Positions 27,210 through 36,121 of a DNA stretch of 61,107 nucleotides are shown here, in pieces; the first letter of the stretch is position 1, and each line of letters starts with the position of its first letter. The notes beneath the pieces are model-generated. The model was not told the DNA's origin, did not search any database, and saw nothing but the letters and a program-made list of their open reading frames with translations. The stretch lies in NCBI RefSeq assembly GCF_000455245.1, contig NZ_HG005168.1, forward strand, positions 123,061 through 184,167, written 5' to 3'. The position numbers and the translations under genes were made by a program. This DNA comes from Nesterenkonia massiliensis (lineage in GTDB: Bacteria > Actinomycetota > Actinomycetes > Actinomycetales > Micrococcaceae).

Positions 27210-29597
27210 TTACCGTCCAAGGGCAGCGGCGATTGCATCTGCGTAGATGTCCCCGCCTGGACCGATCGGGTGCACCTGGTCTGCCTGCAAGTGCTGAGTG
27301 CTCCCACTGATCCAGCCGTGCCAGTCGGCCACCACCACGTGACCGTAGTCTGCCGCCACGCGTTGCAGCATCGCGTTGTGCGAGGCGGTGAAGCTCATCG
27401 GGCCATAGATGTTGACCAGCACTACGGTGCGCTCGCCAGCGTTGGTGATGGCCCGACGGAGGTCCGATTCGCCGCCGACCCCGTTGATCCCCACCCCGAG
27501 GATCACCGTGCTGGCCGCGGGCACCTGCGCCACCGCCTGTGCCACCAGCTCGGGTGTGTGGATGAGCTGTCGTGATTCGGCGGCGTCGATGACTACGTCA
27601 AAACGTCGACTCATCGCTTCGGAGGAGGCCAGCATCACCGAATCCCCGACCGCCACCATCTGTGCCGAACGGGCCGGAGGATCCGCTGCCTCGGGGGCCG
27701 GCGGCTGGGTCTGTGCCGGGGGCGTGTGCGGGGCAGTGGAAGGTTCCGGTTCAGCGGCCGACGACGATGGCGCTGACTCGGCGTCGGCCGGGGTTGAATC
27801 CTGCGGGGTTGAATCCTGTGCGGGTGAATCCTGCGGGGGTGAGCCCTGCGCAGCGGAATCCTGTTCGGGGGCTTGTGGTGCGTCCTGCCCGTCAGCCTCA
27901 CGGTCGGGGGCTTCTGCTCCGTCTGCCTCAGCCTCATCCGACACCGCCTCATCGGACACTGCCTCATCCGATTCTGCGGTGTCGTTCTGCGGTGCAGCTG
28001 CGGGCTGGTCCTCAGCGGAATCGTCGGCATCCGTCGAATCATCGCCGAAGGACTCGGTATAGGCCTGCCCTTGGGAGAGCGTCTGTTCCAGGGTGGTCTG
28101 CTGCGGAGCCCGGGTGTGCGCCCACACCGCGGAGCTGACCAGCAGCGCCACCACCAGACCGGCAGCAGCGGCACGCAGCGGAACCTGAGCCAGGAAGGCG
28201 AAGCCGTTCCGGCGCACCGGCACCTCCACGAACCGGTAGCTTAAGTCGGCAGCCACCACGGAGACCAGGACGGCCAGGATCCGGGCCTGGGTGTGATCCA
28301 GTCCGGCCGGTGTGCCGAAGGTGGCCACCAGCTGATCGGTGAGCACAATCAGCGGGAAGTGCCAGAGGTAGAGACCGTAGGAGCGGGTGCCGATCCACCC
28401 GGCCACACCGGAGTCGAGCAGCCGTGCTCGGTGTGCCGGTGCCACCAAGCAGGCTCCCACCAGCAGCAGCCCGGCTACCGTGCCGCCCAGGGTCAGCAGC
28501 GGCTCACGTCCGGGAACCTCACCGAGGGGGCTGAAAGCTAATACGCCGACGGCGGCCAGACCGGTCAAGGCCAGGATCAGGCTCAGCCCTGCCCGGCCTG
28601 CGCTGTGCAGCATCCCGGAGAACGGGGAGGCAGCGGTGGAGGCCGCACTCGCCGGCGCAGATCCTGCCGACGATGGCGAAGATGCACCTGCCGGCGGGGC
28701 CGGATCCGCGGATGCTTCAGCGGCGCCAGCGTGCCCGGAGACCTCACCAGCTGCACCCGGGGGCACCGTCGCCGTCGGTGTCCCGGTGCTGATAGCCAGT
28801 GCGCGCTGACGGAACATACGCGGGCTCATCGCCAGAGCCGCGCCCAGCAGCAGCCCGTAGAGGTGGGTGAAGGTGCCCAGATACGCCGCATTGGAGTAGC
28901 CGAACCAGACCAGCGCGCCCATCAGCAGCGCGGAAAGCAGCGCTACGGCCACCAGGTGGGATCGCATCCGGGAGAACGCCTGCCGGGGCAACCGGGCGCG
29001 GACGAGGAAGGCGATCAGCACCACCGGCCACAGCAGATAGAACTGCTCCTCGATGCCCAGTGACCAGAAATTATCAAAGAGCCCGGCGGTGGAGGTCTTG
29101 AAATAGTCGAAGCTGCCTGCCAGCTGTACCCAGTTGGCGGTGAACGTGGCGATTCCTGCCAGCTGAAGACCCAGCCCGGAGAGCACGTCCCCGCCAAGCG
29201 CTGCAGCCGCTGCTGTGCAGATGGCCACCACCAGAACCATGGCCGGCAATAGGCGCCTGGCCCGACGCAGGTAGAACTGACGCAGGTTAATGCGGCCGTG
29301 GTCGCGGTATTCGCGCAACAGCAGTGAGGTGATCAGGAAACCGCTGATCACAAAAAAGACATCGACGCCGATGAATCCGCCAGGAGCCCACGAAGGGCTG
29401 ATGTGGTAGACGATCACCAGCACCACGGCAAGAGCACGCAGCGCGTCAAGGCCATGGATGCGGCCCTTCTCACGCTCGGCGGCAGCGCGCTGGATGGCAT
29501 GGCGGGTGCGGAGACTTCCGCGTGGGGACGGCACAGGGCGCTTGGGCTCGACCGCAGGCACCTTCTCGGTGCGTGCGGAGGGCTGATGCGTCAGCAC
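27210..29597 (-). CDS. OafA-type membrane acyltransferase with C-terminal SGNH domain
   Basis: A 795-residue protein. The start is the GTG at 29597, seven bases after AGAAGGAG; an ATG 96 bases upstream is in frame but has no SD. The acyltransferase-3 domain (about 45-440, ten or so helices) has I-H-G-L-D-A-L-R-A-L-A-V and G-V-D-V-F-F-V-I-S-G-F-L-I-T. A Ser/Ala/Gly-rich cytoplasmic loop interrupts it. About 125 residues of Asp/Glu/Ala/Ser/Gln linker lead to an SGNH domain (about 605-795) with G-D-S-V-M and D-Q-V-H-P. Such proteins transfer acetyl or other acyl groups to exported glycans. The linker is encoded by 15-bp repeats (27789-27872 and 27931-27975). Confidence 0.92.
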   Translation of the reverse strand: MLTHQPSARTEKVPAVEPKRPVPSPRGSLRTRHAIQRAAAEREKGRIHGLDALRALAVVLVIVYHISPSWAPGGFIGVDVFFVISGFLITSLLLREYRDHGRINLRQFYLRRARRLLPAMVLVVAICTAAAAALGGDVLSGLGLQLAGIATFTANWVQLAGSFDYFKTSTAGLFDNFWSLGIEEQFYLLWPVVLIAFLVRARLPRQAFSRMRSHLVAVALLSALLMGALVWFGYSNAAYLGTFTHLYGLLLGAALAMSPRMFRQRALAISTGTPTATVPPGAAGEVSGHAGAAEASADPAPPAGASSPSSAGSAPASAASTAASPFSGMLHSAGRAGLSLILALTGLAAVGVLAFSPLGEVPGREPLLTLGGTVAGLLLVGACLVAPAHRARLLDSGVAGWIGTRSYGLYLWHFPLIVLTDQLVATFGTPAGLDHTQARILAVLVSVVAADLSYRFVEVPVRRNGFAFLAQVPLRAAAAGLVVALLVSSAVWAHTRAPQQTTLEQTLSQGQAYTESFGDDSTDADDSAEDQPAAAPQNDTAESDEAVSDEAVSDEAEADGAEAPDREADGQDAPQAPEQDSAAQGSPPQDSPAQDSTPQDSTPADAESAPSSSAAEPEPSTAPHTPPAQTQPPAPEAADPPARSAQMVAVGDSVMLASSEAMSRRFDVVIDAAESRQLIHTPELVAQAVAQVPAASTVILGVGINGVGGESDLRRAITNAGERTVVLVNIYGPMSFTASHNAMLQRVAADYGHVVVADWHGWISGSTQHLQADQVHPIGPGGDIYADAIAAALGR

Positions 29598-29838
29598 AGC
29601 GGGCTCCTTCTGGAGGCCTCTGGGGGAAGACAGCGGGGAAGGCGGGGGAAGCAGAGACCTCTGCCACACATAGTGACAGCACCGGGAGACCATAGCCGGT
29701 CATCCGAGCCGCGTGTTGCCCAAGCGCACACCTGCTGTGCGACGCGGGCAGCTGCCTGGCTGTGGGGGCGGTGGCACATCACAGTCCAGTGACGATCCGC
29801 GCCCCACCCTTGAATCACGCGGGGGACTACTGCCTACG

Positions 29839-30201
29839 ATGCCTGCAATGAAGACGCAGAAACGAATGCTCCTCGCCCTCACCGGGCTCAGCGCCGCGAT
29901 CCTGCTGGTCGGATGCAGCGGGGAGGATTCCGCCAATAGCCAGGACTTCAGCTCCGCAGCTGCCGAACGCGGATATCAGTGCGCGGAGACCATGCCCATG
30001 GCCACCGGAGTGGAGACCGAGATCTCCTGCATTCACACGGAGCTGGGTGAATTGGCGCTGAGCACTTTTGAATCCCCGGAAGCCCGGGATTCCAATGCCG
30101 GTGAGCTGGAGCTCGAACATGCGGTGCCAGTGGCCGATACTTCCGCTGTTTCCGGCGAAGACCAGGCCACGGTGGACGAGATCGCCGACACCCTGCAGTA
30201 G
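29839..30201 (+). CDS. Small secreted lipoprotein, function unknown
   Basis: About 120 residues. A basic N-terminus (M-K-T-Q-K-R-M) and hydrophobic stretch lead to the lipobox L-V-G-C, so the mature protein would start at that Cys, lipidated. Two further Cys (Y-Q-C-A and I-S-C-I) could form a disulfide in a small domain of about 75 residues. The start is ambiguous between ATG 29839 and 29848. It ends 8 bp before the convergent purC. Confidence 0.75.
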   Translation: MPAMKTQKRMLLALTGLSAAILLVGCSGEDSANSQDFSSAAAERGYQCAETMPMATGVETEISCIHTELGELALSTFESPEARDSNAGELELEHAVPVADTSAVSGEDQATVDEIADTLQ

Positions 30202-30208
30202 CAGGATC

Positions 30209-31138
30209 TCAGAGTGCAGGTTCGGTGCCGGTGAGGCGGCGGAAAGCATCCAGGTAGCGCTCCCGGGTGGCCTGCACAATATCGGCGGGCAGAGCTGGAG
30301 GGGCGAGGTCGCCGTCGCGCTCCCATCCGGACTCCGAGCTGGTCAGCCAGTTGCGCACGAACTGCTTATCAAAGCTTGGCTGGGCGGTGCCTGCCTGAAC
30401 GTGCTGCTCCCAGCCCGCTGCCGGCCAGAACCGGGAGGAGTCCGGAGTCAGGACCTCATCAGCCAGGATCAGCGCACCGTGCTCATCCAGTCCGAACTCA
30501 AACTTGGTGTCAGCCAGAATGATGCCTGCAGCCCGAGCGGTCTCCTCCGCCAGCGCATAGACCTTCAGTGCGGCATCGCGCAGCCGCTGCGCCAGTTCGC
30601 CGCCGATGACCTCTTCCAGCCGGGAGAAGCTGATGTTCTCATCATGATCGCCCTGCTCCGCCTTGGTAGAAGGGGTGAACAGCGGTTCGGGGAGCCGGGA
30701 ACCATCGCTTAGGCCCTCGGGCAGTGCAATGCCGGTGACGGTTCCGCTGGCCCGGTACTCTGCCAGTCCGGAGCCGGTGAGATAGCCGCGCACAATCGCT
30801 TCGGCCTCGACCATCTTCAGCTTGCGCACGATCATGGACCGGCCAGCTACCGCTTCCGGAATCGCCCCGGGGCCTACCTCAGTGGAGACCACATGATTAT
30901 TGATGCCAGCGGCGGCCAGCTGCTCAAACCACCACAGGCTCATCTGGGTGAGGATCTTGCCCTTATCCGGGATGCCGGGGGAGAGCACGTGGTCATAGGC
31001 GCTGATCCGGTCGGTGGCCACCATGAGCAGAACGTCCTGGCCTTCCCAGCTGGAGCCGGGCGCGGGTGTGTAGATCTCGCGGACTTTGCCGGAGGCCAGA
31101 TGCTGCCAGCCCTCAAGGGATGCGGTCTCCACGCTCAT
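30209..31138 (-). CDS. purC: SAICAR synthetase
   Basis: A 309-residue enzyme joining CAIR and aspartate with ATP in purine synthesis. Seen are L-A-S-G-K-V-R-E-I-Y (ATP loop), V-A-T-D-R-I-S-A-Y-D-H-V-L, E-A-I-V-R-G-Y-L-T-G-S-G and D-T-K-F-E-F-G-L-D. The length suits the longer eukaryote-like form used by actinobacteria. The ATG overlaps the purD stop as ATGA. Confidence 0.98.
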   Translation of the reverse strand: MSVETASLEGWQHLASGKVREIYTPAPGSSWEGQDVLLMVATDRISAYDHVLSPGIPDKGKILTQMSLWWFEQLAAAGINNHVVSTEVGPGAIPEAVAGRSMIVRKLKMVEAEAIVRGYLTGSGLAEYRASGTVTGIALPEGLSDGSRLPEPLFTPSTKAEQGDHDENISFSRLEEVIGGELAQRLRDAALKVYALAEETARAAGIILADTKFEFGLDEHGALILADEVLTPDSSRFWPAAGWEQHVQAGTAQPSFDKQFVRNWLTSSESGWERDGDLAPPALPADIVQATRERYLDAFRRLTGTEPAL

Positions 31139-32460
31139 GCCTGCCTTTCCGGTGAGCTGACACTGATGTGTCCGGCGAGGGCCTTGGCGGCAATATCGCT
31201 GCGGTGCTGGGCACCGTCCCAGCTGATCTTCTCCACACCGGCATAGGCGCGCTCCACCGCTTCAGCAAGAGTGCCACCGGTCCCCACCACGGCCAGCACG
31301 CGGCCACCTGCGGTGACCAGGGCGCCGTCGTCGTTGGTGGAAGTCCCGGCGTGCAGCACCGCGACACCTGCCAATGCCTCGGCCTCTTCCACCCCGGTGA
31401 TCACATCACCCTTGCGCGGAGCGTCCGGGTAGTTCTGGGCGGCAAGGACGACGTCGACGGCGTAGCCATCGCGCCATGCCAACTGCCGACCGGCACCAAG
31501 CTCTCCGGTGGCTGCGTCTAACAGCAGCTGTCCCAGGGGGGTCTCCAGGCGCTCCAGCACCGCCTGGGTTTCGGGGTCGCCGAAGCGGACATTGAACTCC
31601 ACCACGCGGACTCCGCGGGAGGTGACGGCCAGCCCGCAGTAGAGCACCCCGATAAACGGTGTGCCGCGGCGAGCCATCTCCTCCACAGTCGGCCGGGCCA
31701 CCTGGTCCATCACAATGCCGGTGAAATCACGGGTCACCCCGTCGTCGCCGGTCTCGGTGTAGCCCTGCAGCCAATCCAGCGGGGTGTAGGCGCCCATGCC
31801 GCCGGTATTGGGGCCCTCATCATTGTCGAAGATGCGCTTGAAGTCCTGAGCCGGGCTCAGCGGCACAAGATTCTGGCCATCGCTGAGCACGAACAGAGAA
31901 ACTTCGGGGCCGTCGAGGAACTCCTCGATTACCACTGTGCCGCCGGCGGAGAAGCAAGCCTGGGCATGAGCCAGAGCGGCGTCACGGTCTGAGGTGACCA
32001 CCACTCCCTTGCCCGCGGCTAAGCCGTCGTCCTTCACCACATAAGGGGCGCCGAAGCGGTCCAGCGCCGCGGCGGCGGTCTCGGCATCAGCAGCGTGGAC
32101 GGCCTGGGCGGTAGGTACACCTGCGGCGGCCATCACGTCTTTGGCGAACGCTTTGGAGGCCTCCAGCTGGGCAGCGTCCCTGGAGGGGCCGAACACCGGG
32201 ATACCGGCGGCGCGCAGAGCATCTGAGACCCCTGCTGCCAGCGGAGCCTCCGGGCCCACCACCACCAGGTCATAGGACTCGCGTTGGGCCAACTCGGTGA
32301 CTGCGGCGCCGTCGGAGGCATCTACCGCGTGGCAGGTGACGTCACCGGCGATGCCGGCGTTACCGGGTGCGGCATGCACCTGGGTCACGGAGGAATCGCG
32401 CAGAAGCGCCCGGACAATTGCGTGCTCTCGGCCGCCTGGGCCCACCACAAGTACCTTCAC
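31135..32460 (-). CDS. purD: Phosphoribosylamine-glycine ligase (GAR synthetase)
   Basis: A 441-residue ATP-grasp enzyme making GAR from phosphoribosylamine and glycine, directly after the PurF step. The GTG at 32460 starts the conserved [27 protein letters not shown] and R-F-G-D-P-E-T-Q are ATP-grasp signatures. The frame continues 22 codons upstream but without conserved sequence. Forms an operon with purC; purF-purM lie about 11 kb away. Confidence 0.97.
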   Translation of the reverse strand: MKVLVVGPGGREHAIVRALLRDSSVTQVHAAPGNAGIAGDVTCHAVDASDGAAVTELAQRESYDLVVVGPEAPLAAGVSDALRAAGIPVFGPSRDAAQLEASKAFAKDVMAAAGVPTAQAVHAADAETAAAALDRFGAPYVVKDDGLAAGKGVVVTSDRDAALAHAQACFSAGGTVVIEEFLDGPEVSLFVLSDGQNLVPLSPAQDFKRIFDNDEGPNTGGMGAYTPLDWLQGYTETGDDGVTRDFTGIVMDQVARPTVEEMARRGTPFIGVLYCGLAVTSRGVRVVEFNVRFGDPETQAVLERLETPLGQLLLDAATGELGAGRQLAWRDGYAVDVVLAAQNYPDAPRKGDVITGVEEAEALAGVAVLHAGTSTNDDGALVTAGGRVLAVVGTGGTLAEAVERAYAGVEKISWDGAQHRSDIAAKALAGHISVSSPERQA

Positions 32461-32501
32461 GAGGCTTAAGCCTATCGGGCGGCGGCTGGTCTGTGGGGAC
32501 G

Positions 32502-32577
32502 CGTCATCGCACCCCACTTCGCGCAAACACCCCCCAGCTGCGCAAGCCTGGATTTGCAGAACTATGGTGCGATGACG
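32502..32577. repeat. Long intergenic inverted repeat upstream of purD
   Basis: CGTCATCGCACC (32502-32513) and GGTGCGATGACG (32566-32577) are exact inverted copies with a 52-nt loop. It begins about 40 bp upstream of the purD start, between divergent genes. A hairpin or a mobile palindromic element is possible; the rest of 32461-32817 has no gene. Confidence 0.75.
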
Positions 32578-32681
32578 AGGGCGGAGGGGGCGGGGGTGCC
32601 TTAGGGGGCTGAGGTGGCTGAGCCGGCGGAGGGGGCGACGGCGTGGCTCGGGTGGCTGGGATAGGCGGACCGGCTAGGGCG

Positions 32682-32769
32682 GCGGCTGGTCGGCTGGGCC
32701 GGCGGCGGGGCAGGGACGGCGGGGCAAGGGTGGCTAGGGAAGCGGCTGGTCGGCTGGGCCGGCGGCGGG
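32682..32769 (+). repeat. 28-bp direct repeat in a G-rich spacer
   Basis: GCGGCTGGTCGGCTGGGCC followed by GGCGGCGGG occurs at 32682-32709 and again at 32742-32769, offset by 60 bp. The spacer from about 32577 to 32790 is strongly G-rich on the plus strand and contains many GGCTGGG/GGCGG units. No coding signal; probably slippage- or duplication-derived. Confidence 0.75.
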
Positions 32770-32817
32770 AGCCGACGTCGGCTAGCACCGGCAGCGGGCG
32801 TGGATAAGCTGGAGTGC

Positions 32818-33846
32818 ATGAGCTCCGTGCATACCGCCTCCGCCGCTGAGTCCGCTGAACTGGCCGTGGTGACCCGCGCCGACGTCGTTGAATCCCGCCA
32901 TATCGGCTCGGCTGTGCTGGTCAGCCCCGAGGGTGAAGTCATCACCTCACTGGGGGCCCCGCAGAAGCCGGTGTTTCCGCGGTCCACCCTGAAGCCTCTG
33001 CAGGCGGTGGCAGCGCTGCGTGCCGGTGCGCTCATCAGCCCCGAGGCCGTAGCCCTGGCCTGCGGATCCCACGTGGGCTCCCGCCAGCACCAAGAGCTGG
33101 CCGCACAGGTGCTGGCCAAGGAAGGCCTGGACGAGTCCTACCTGAAATGCCCCACCGCGCTGCCGGCACGCCCCCATGATTTGAAGGTCCACTTTGAGGC
33201 AGGCAAGGACAAAACGGCCCTGGCCTTCAACTGTTCAGGCAAACACGCCGCATTCCTGGCGGCCTGCCGCACCAGCGGTTGGCGGCTGGCCACATATGCC
33301 GAGGCCGAGCATCCACTGCAGAAGACAGTGATGGAGGTCCTGGAGGAATACTGCGGGGAGAAACCGGCAGCAGTAGGTGTTGATGGGTGCGGCGCCCCCG
33401 CCCCTGCCATCTCACTGACGGGACTGGCCCGAGGCATCGGCAAAGTCGCGGCTGCGCTGGACTACCGCAACCCGCGGGGCCGGGAGGCAGAGGTTCACGC
33501 CTTCACCGTGGCGCAGGCCATGCTGGACTACCCCTGGGCCGTCCAAGGCCGCGGCGAGGCCAACACCGTGGTGATGGAAGAACTCGGCGTGCTGGCCAAA
33601 TACGGGGCCGAAGGCGTCCTGGTGGTAGCTGCACCTGATGGCACCGCGGTGGCAGTGAAAACCCTGGACGGAAGCCACCGCGCAAACTCCCTGGTGGGCT
33701 TGAGCCTGCTGGCAGCACACGGGACCATCGACGTCGAGGCCCTGGGGCCGGTGCTGAAGAAGATCACCCCGGCGATCACCGGCGGTGTCACAGATGCTGT
33801 GGTGGGCAGCCTGCGGCTATCGGACTCCGTCACGGCAGTCCTGTAG
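32818..33846 (+). CDS. L-asparaginase II family (PF06089) asparaginase
   Basis: A 342-residue protein from the ATG at 32818 (a GTG 18 bases upstream is possible). Seen are [29 protein letters not shown] and V-G-V-D-G-C-G-A-P, all characteristic of the PF06089 asparaginases, which are unrelated to E. coli AnsA/AnsB. It hydrolyses Asn to Asp and ammonia, probably in the cytoplasm because there is no signal peptide. It is followed 8 bp later by the SCP_3 gene. Confidence 0.92.
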   Translation: MSSVHTASAAESAELAVVTRADVVESRHIGSAVLVSPEGEVITSLGAPQKPVFPRSTLKPLQAVAALRAGALISPEAVALACGSHVGSRQHQELAAQVLAKEGLDESYLKCPTALPARPHDLKVHFEAGKDKTALAFNCSGKHAAFLAACRTSGWRLATYAEAEHPLQKTVMEVLEEYCGEKPAAVGVDGCGAPAPAISLTGLARGIGKVAAALDYRNPRGREAEVHAFTVAQAMLDYPWAVQGRGEANTVVMEELGVLAKYGAEGVLVVAAPDGTAVAVKTLDGSHRANSLVGLSLLAAHGTIDVEALGPVLKKITPAITGGVTDAVVGSLRLSDSVTAVL

Positions 33847-33854
33847 GACACCCC

Positions 33855-34214
33855 ATGGCACGACGCCGCATTACCGCCGAGGCAGGCATGACTGCCGTTC
33901 ACTCCTGGAACAGGGGAGCCGCTGACCGGCGCACCCTGGCCACTGCCGTGCGGTTCCTGCTGGAAGAGCTGGCCGAACGGGCACCAGGGAACTCCGTGGA
34001 AGTCCGGGTGCCCCCGCTAGGGGTGACCCAGTGCATCGAAGGGCCCACCCATACCCGGGGCACCCCGCCGAATGTGGTGGAGTTCGACGCCGAGACCTGG
34101 CTTCAGCTTGCTACCGGTCAGCTGTCCTGGGCGGACGCATCGGGACAGGGGCGAATCTCGGCCTCCGGAATTCGTGCGGATCTCTCGGCCGTGATTCCGC
34201 TGGTCAAGGTGTAG
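33855..34214 (+). CDS. Sterol-carrier-like (SCP_3) small protein
   Basis: A 119-residue protein with R-R-R-I-T (N-terminus), a helix [25 protein letters not shown] and C-terminal [12 protein letters not shown]. This is the bacterial SCP ortholog (SCP_3) pattern. Function in bacteria is unknown. In other actinobacteria the family is often near pur genes, as here. It ends 5 bp before the convergent ABC transporter gene. Confidence 0.85.
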   Translation: MARRRITAEAGMTAVHSWNRGAADRRTLATAVRFLLEELAERAPGNSVEVRVPPLGVTQCIEGPTHTRGTPPNVVEFDAETWLQLATGQLSWADASGQGRISASGIRADLSAVIPLVKV

Positions 34215-34219
34215 GCGCT

Positions 34220-36121
34220 TCAGTTGCCCATTGTGGCGGACCACGCCGAGTGCAGCTTGGAGAAGTATCCGCCAGCGGCGATGAGCTCCTCCGGTGAACC
34301 GTCCTCCACGATGTGTCCGGCATCAACCACCAGGACCCGGTCAGCAATCGCCACGGTGGAAAGCCGGTGGGCGATGATCAGCGCGGTCCTGTTGCCCAAC
34401 AGGCGTTCCAGACCCTCCTGGACCAGCGCCTCAGACGGCAGGTCCAGGGATGAGGTGGCCTCATCCAGGATCAGCACCGCCGGATCGGCCAGGAAGGCGC
34501 GGGCGAAGCTGACCAGCTGCCGCTGTCCTGCAGAAAGCCTGCCACCGCGCTTATTCACGTCGGTGTCATAGCCCTCCGGCAGGGCGGTGATGAACTCGTG
34601 GACGCCTACGGCCTTGGCCGCGGCGACGATCTCCTCATCTGTGGCTGTGGGGCGACCCAGGGCGATGTTGTCCCGAATGGTGCCGGAGAACAGGAAGGCC
34701 TCCTGGGTCACCATCGCCACATGCCGGTGGTGATCGGCTGTGGCCAGCTGGCGCAGGTCCACTCCGTCCAGGGTCACGGTCCCGGAGCTGACGTCATAAA
34801 AGCGCGCCAACAGCTTGGCCAATGTGGTCTTGCCGGCTCCGGTGCGCCCCACCACTGCCACCGTCTGTCCGGCGGGGATATGCAGGTCCAGTTTCTTCAG
34901 CACCAACGGGCCATCCTGGTTGTACCGGAATTCAGCGTCACGGAACTCCAGCTCTCCGCGTGCCTCAGGCAGGAGTGCCGGGTTCTTGGCCTCGCGCACC
35001 TTGGGCCGTTCCTCCAGCAGACCAGAGACCTTCTCCAGGGCAGCAGTGGCTGACTGCAGGGAGTTGTAGAACATCGCGATCATGTCCAGGGGCTGGAAGA
35101 CACGCTTGGTGGCCAGCACCACGCCGACCAGCGCACCAACGCCCAGGTCGCCGTCGAGCACCCGGAAGCCGCCCCAGAGCAGTACTGCGGTCACACTGAG
35201 GTTGCCCACCAGCATCAGACCCGGCTGCAGCACACCGAAGAGTCCGATGGAGCGGACCATGTCATCGCGGTAGACCTTGGCGAGCTTCTTGTACTGCCGG
35301 GTGCGGGCGCTTTCCCGGCGGAAGGCCTGCACCGCTCGGATGCCAGTCATGCTCTCCACGAAGTGCACGATCATCCGCGCTGAGGAGATGCGGGTGCGCC
35401 GGTAGGCCACCTCTGAGTTCTTCTGGTACCAGCGGCCCAGGAACGCGATCGGCACCGCAGCAGCGAGCAGCACCAGCCCGGAACGCCAGTCCATGATCCA
35501 GATGGTCACAGTGGTGAAGAACATGAACATCAGGCCCTGGACCAGGGAGTTGACCCCGCCGTCGAGAAGTTCGCGAAGCGATTCCAGATCCGAGGTCTGC
35601 CGGGAGATGACCTTCCCGGAGGTGTAGTCCTCGTGGAAATCCAGGCTCAGCTCCTGGGTCTTGCGGAAGACCTCGTCGCGGAGGGTGAACAGCATCTGCT
35701 GGGAGGCCTCCGCTGTCATGCGGGTATAGAGGAACAGCATGATGCCGGCGGTCACCGCGCAGGTGACGTAGAGGCCGCCGGGGATCCACAGTCCCTGGGT
35801 TTCCCCATCGATGACCCGCGGCAGCCCCCAGTCAATCGCCAGACTGACAATCAGCGGAGTGGCGGCCTGACAGGCCTGGGCCAGGATCACCGCCAGGGCG
35901 GTCAGCAGCAGCTTCAGGCGCACACCCTTGGAGGTGCGAACCAGCAGCTTCCAGGAACGACGGCGAATGAACTTCCGCTCGGCCTTATTGAGGCTGACCT
36001 GTTCTTCTCCGGCGGTACCGCGCAGATGTTCGAACGGGTCGGGCTCACCGGCGGTGGAGTGGTCGGTGGTTTCGGTGGGGCTCACCAGGCGGGTGGGCTC
36101 GGGGCTCTGCTGCTGGCTCAT
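34220..36121 (-). CDS. ABC exporter half-transporter with consensus ATPase (subunit B)
   Basis: A 633-residue type IV exporter subunit: six-helix membrane domain (about 60-360), then the ATPase domain with Walker A G-R-T-G-A-G-K-T (425-432), V-T-Q-E Q-loop, L-S-A-G-Q signature (529-533, one change from LSGGQ), Walker B L-I-L-D-E (Glu554) and an A-H-R-L-S H-loop. The ATG overlaps the stop of the partner as ATGA. With the partner it forms a heterodimer in which this subunit supplies the intact Walker A/B. Substrate unknown; multidrug or lipid export is usual for the family. Confidence 0.95.
   Translation of the reverse strand: MSQQQSPEPTRLVSPTETTDHSTAGEPDPFEHLRGTAGEEQVSLNKAERKFIRRRSWKLLVRTSKGVRLKLLLTALAVILAQACQAATPLIVSLAIDWGLPRVIDGETQGLWIPGGLYVTCAVTAGIMLFLYTRMTAEASQQMLFTLRDEVFRKTQELSLDFHEDYTSGKVISRQTSDLESLRELLDGGVNSLVQGLMFMFFTTVTIWIMDWRSGLVLLAAAVPIAFLGRWYQKNSEVAYRRTRISSARMIVHFVESMTGIRAVQAFRRESARTRQYKKLAKVYRDDMVRSIGLFGVLQPGLMLVGNLSVTAVLLWGGFRVLDGDLGVGALVGVVLATKRVFQPLDMIAMFYNSLQSATAALEKVSGLLEERPKVREAKNPALLPEARGELEFRDAEFRYNQDGPLVLKKLDLHIPAGQTVAVVGRTGAGKTTLAKLLARFYDVSSGTVTLDGVDLRQLATADHHRHVAMVTQEAFLFSGTIRDNIALGRPTATDEEIVAAAKAVGVHEFITALPEGYDTDVNKRGGRLSAGQRQLVSFARAFLADPAVLILDEATSSLDLPSEALVQEGLERLLGNRTALIIAHRLSTVAIADRVLVVDAGHIVEDGSPEELIAAGGYFSKLHSAWSATMGN

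Noticed and set aside
27789-27975. CRISPR-like array
   Set aside because: Repeats are 15 bp, contiguous, in frame inside the acyltransferase gene; no spacers and no cas genes in the window.
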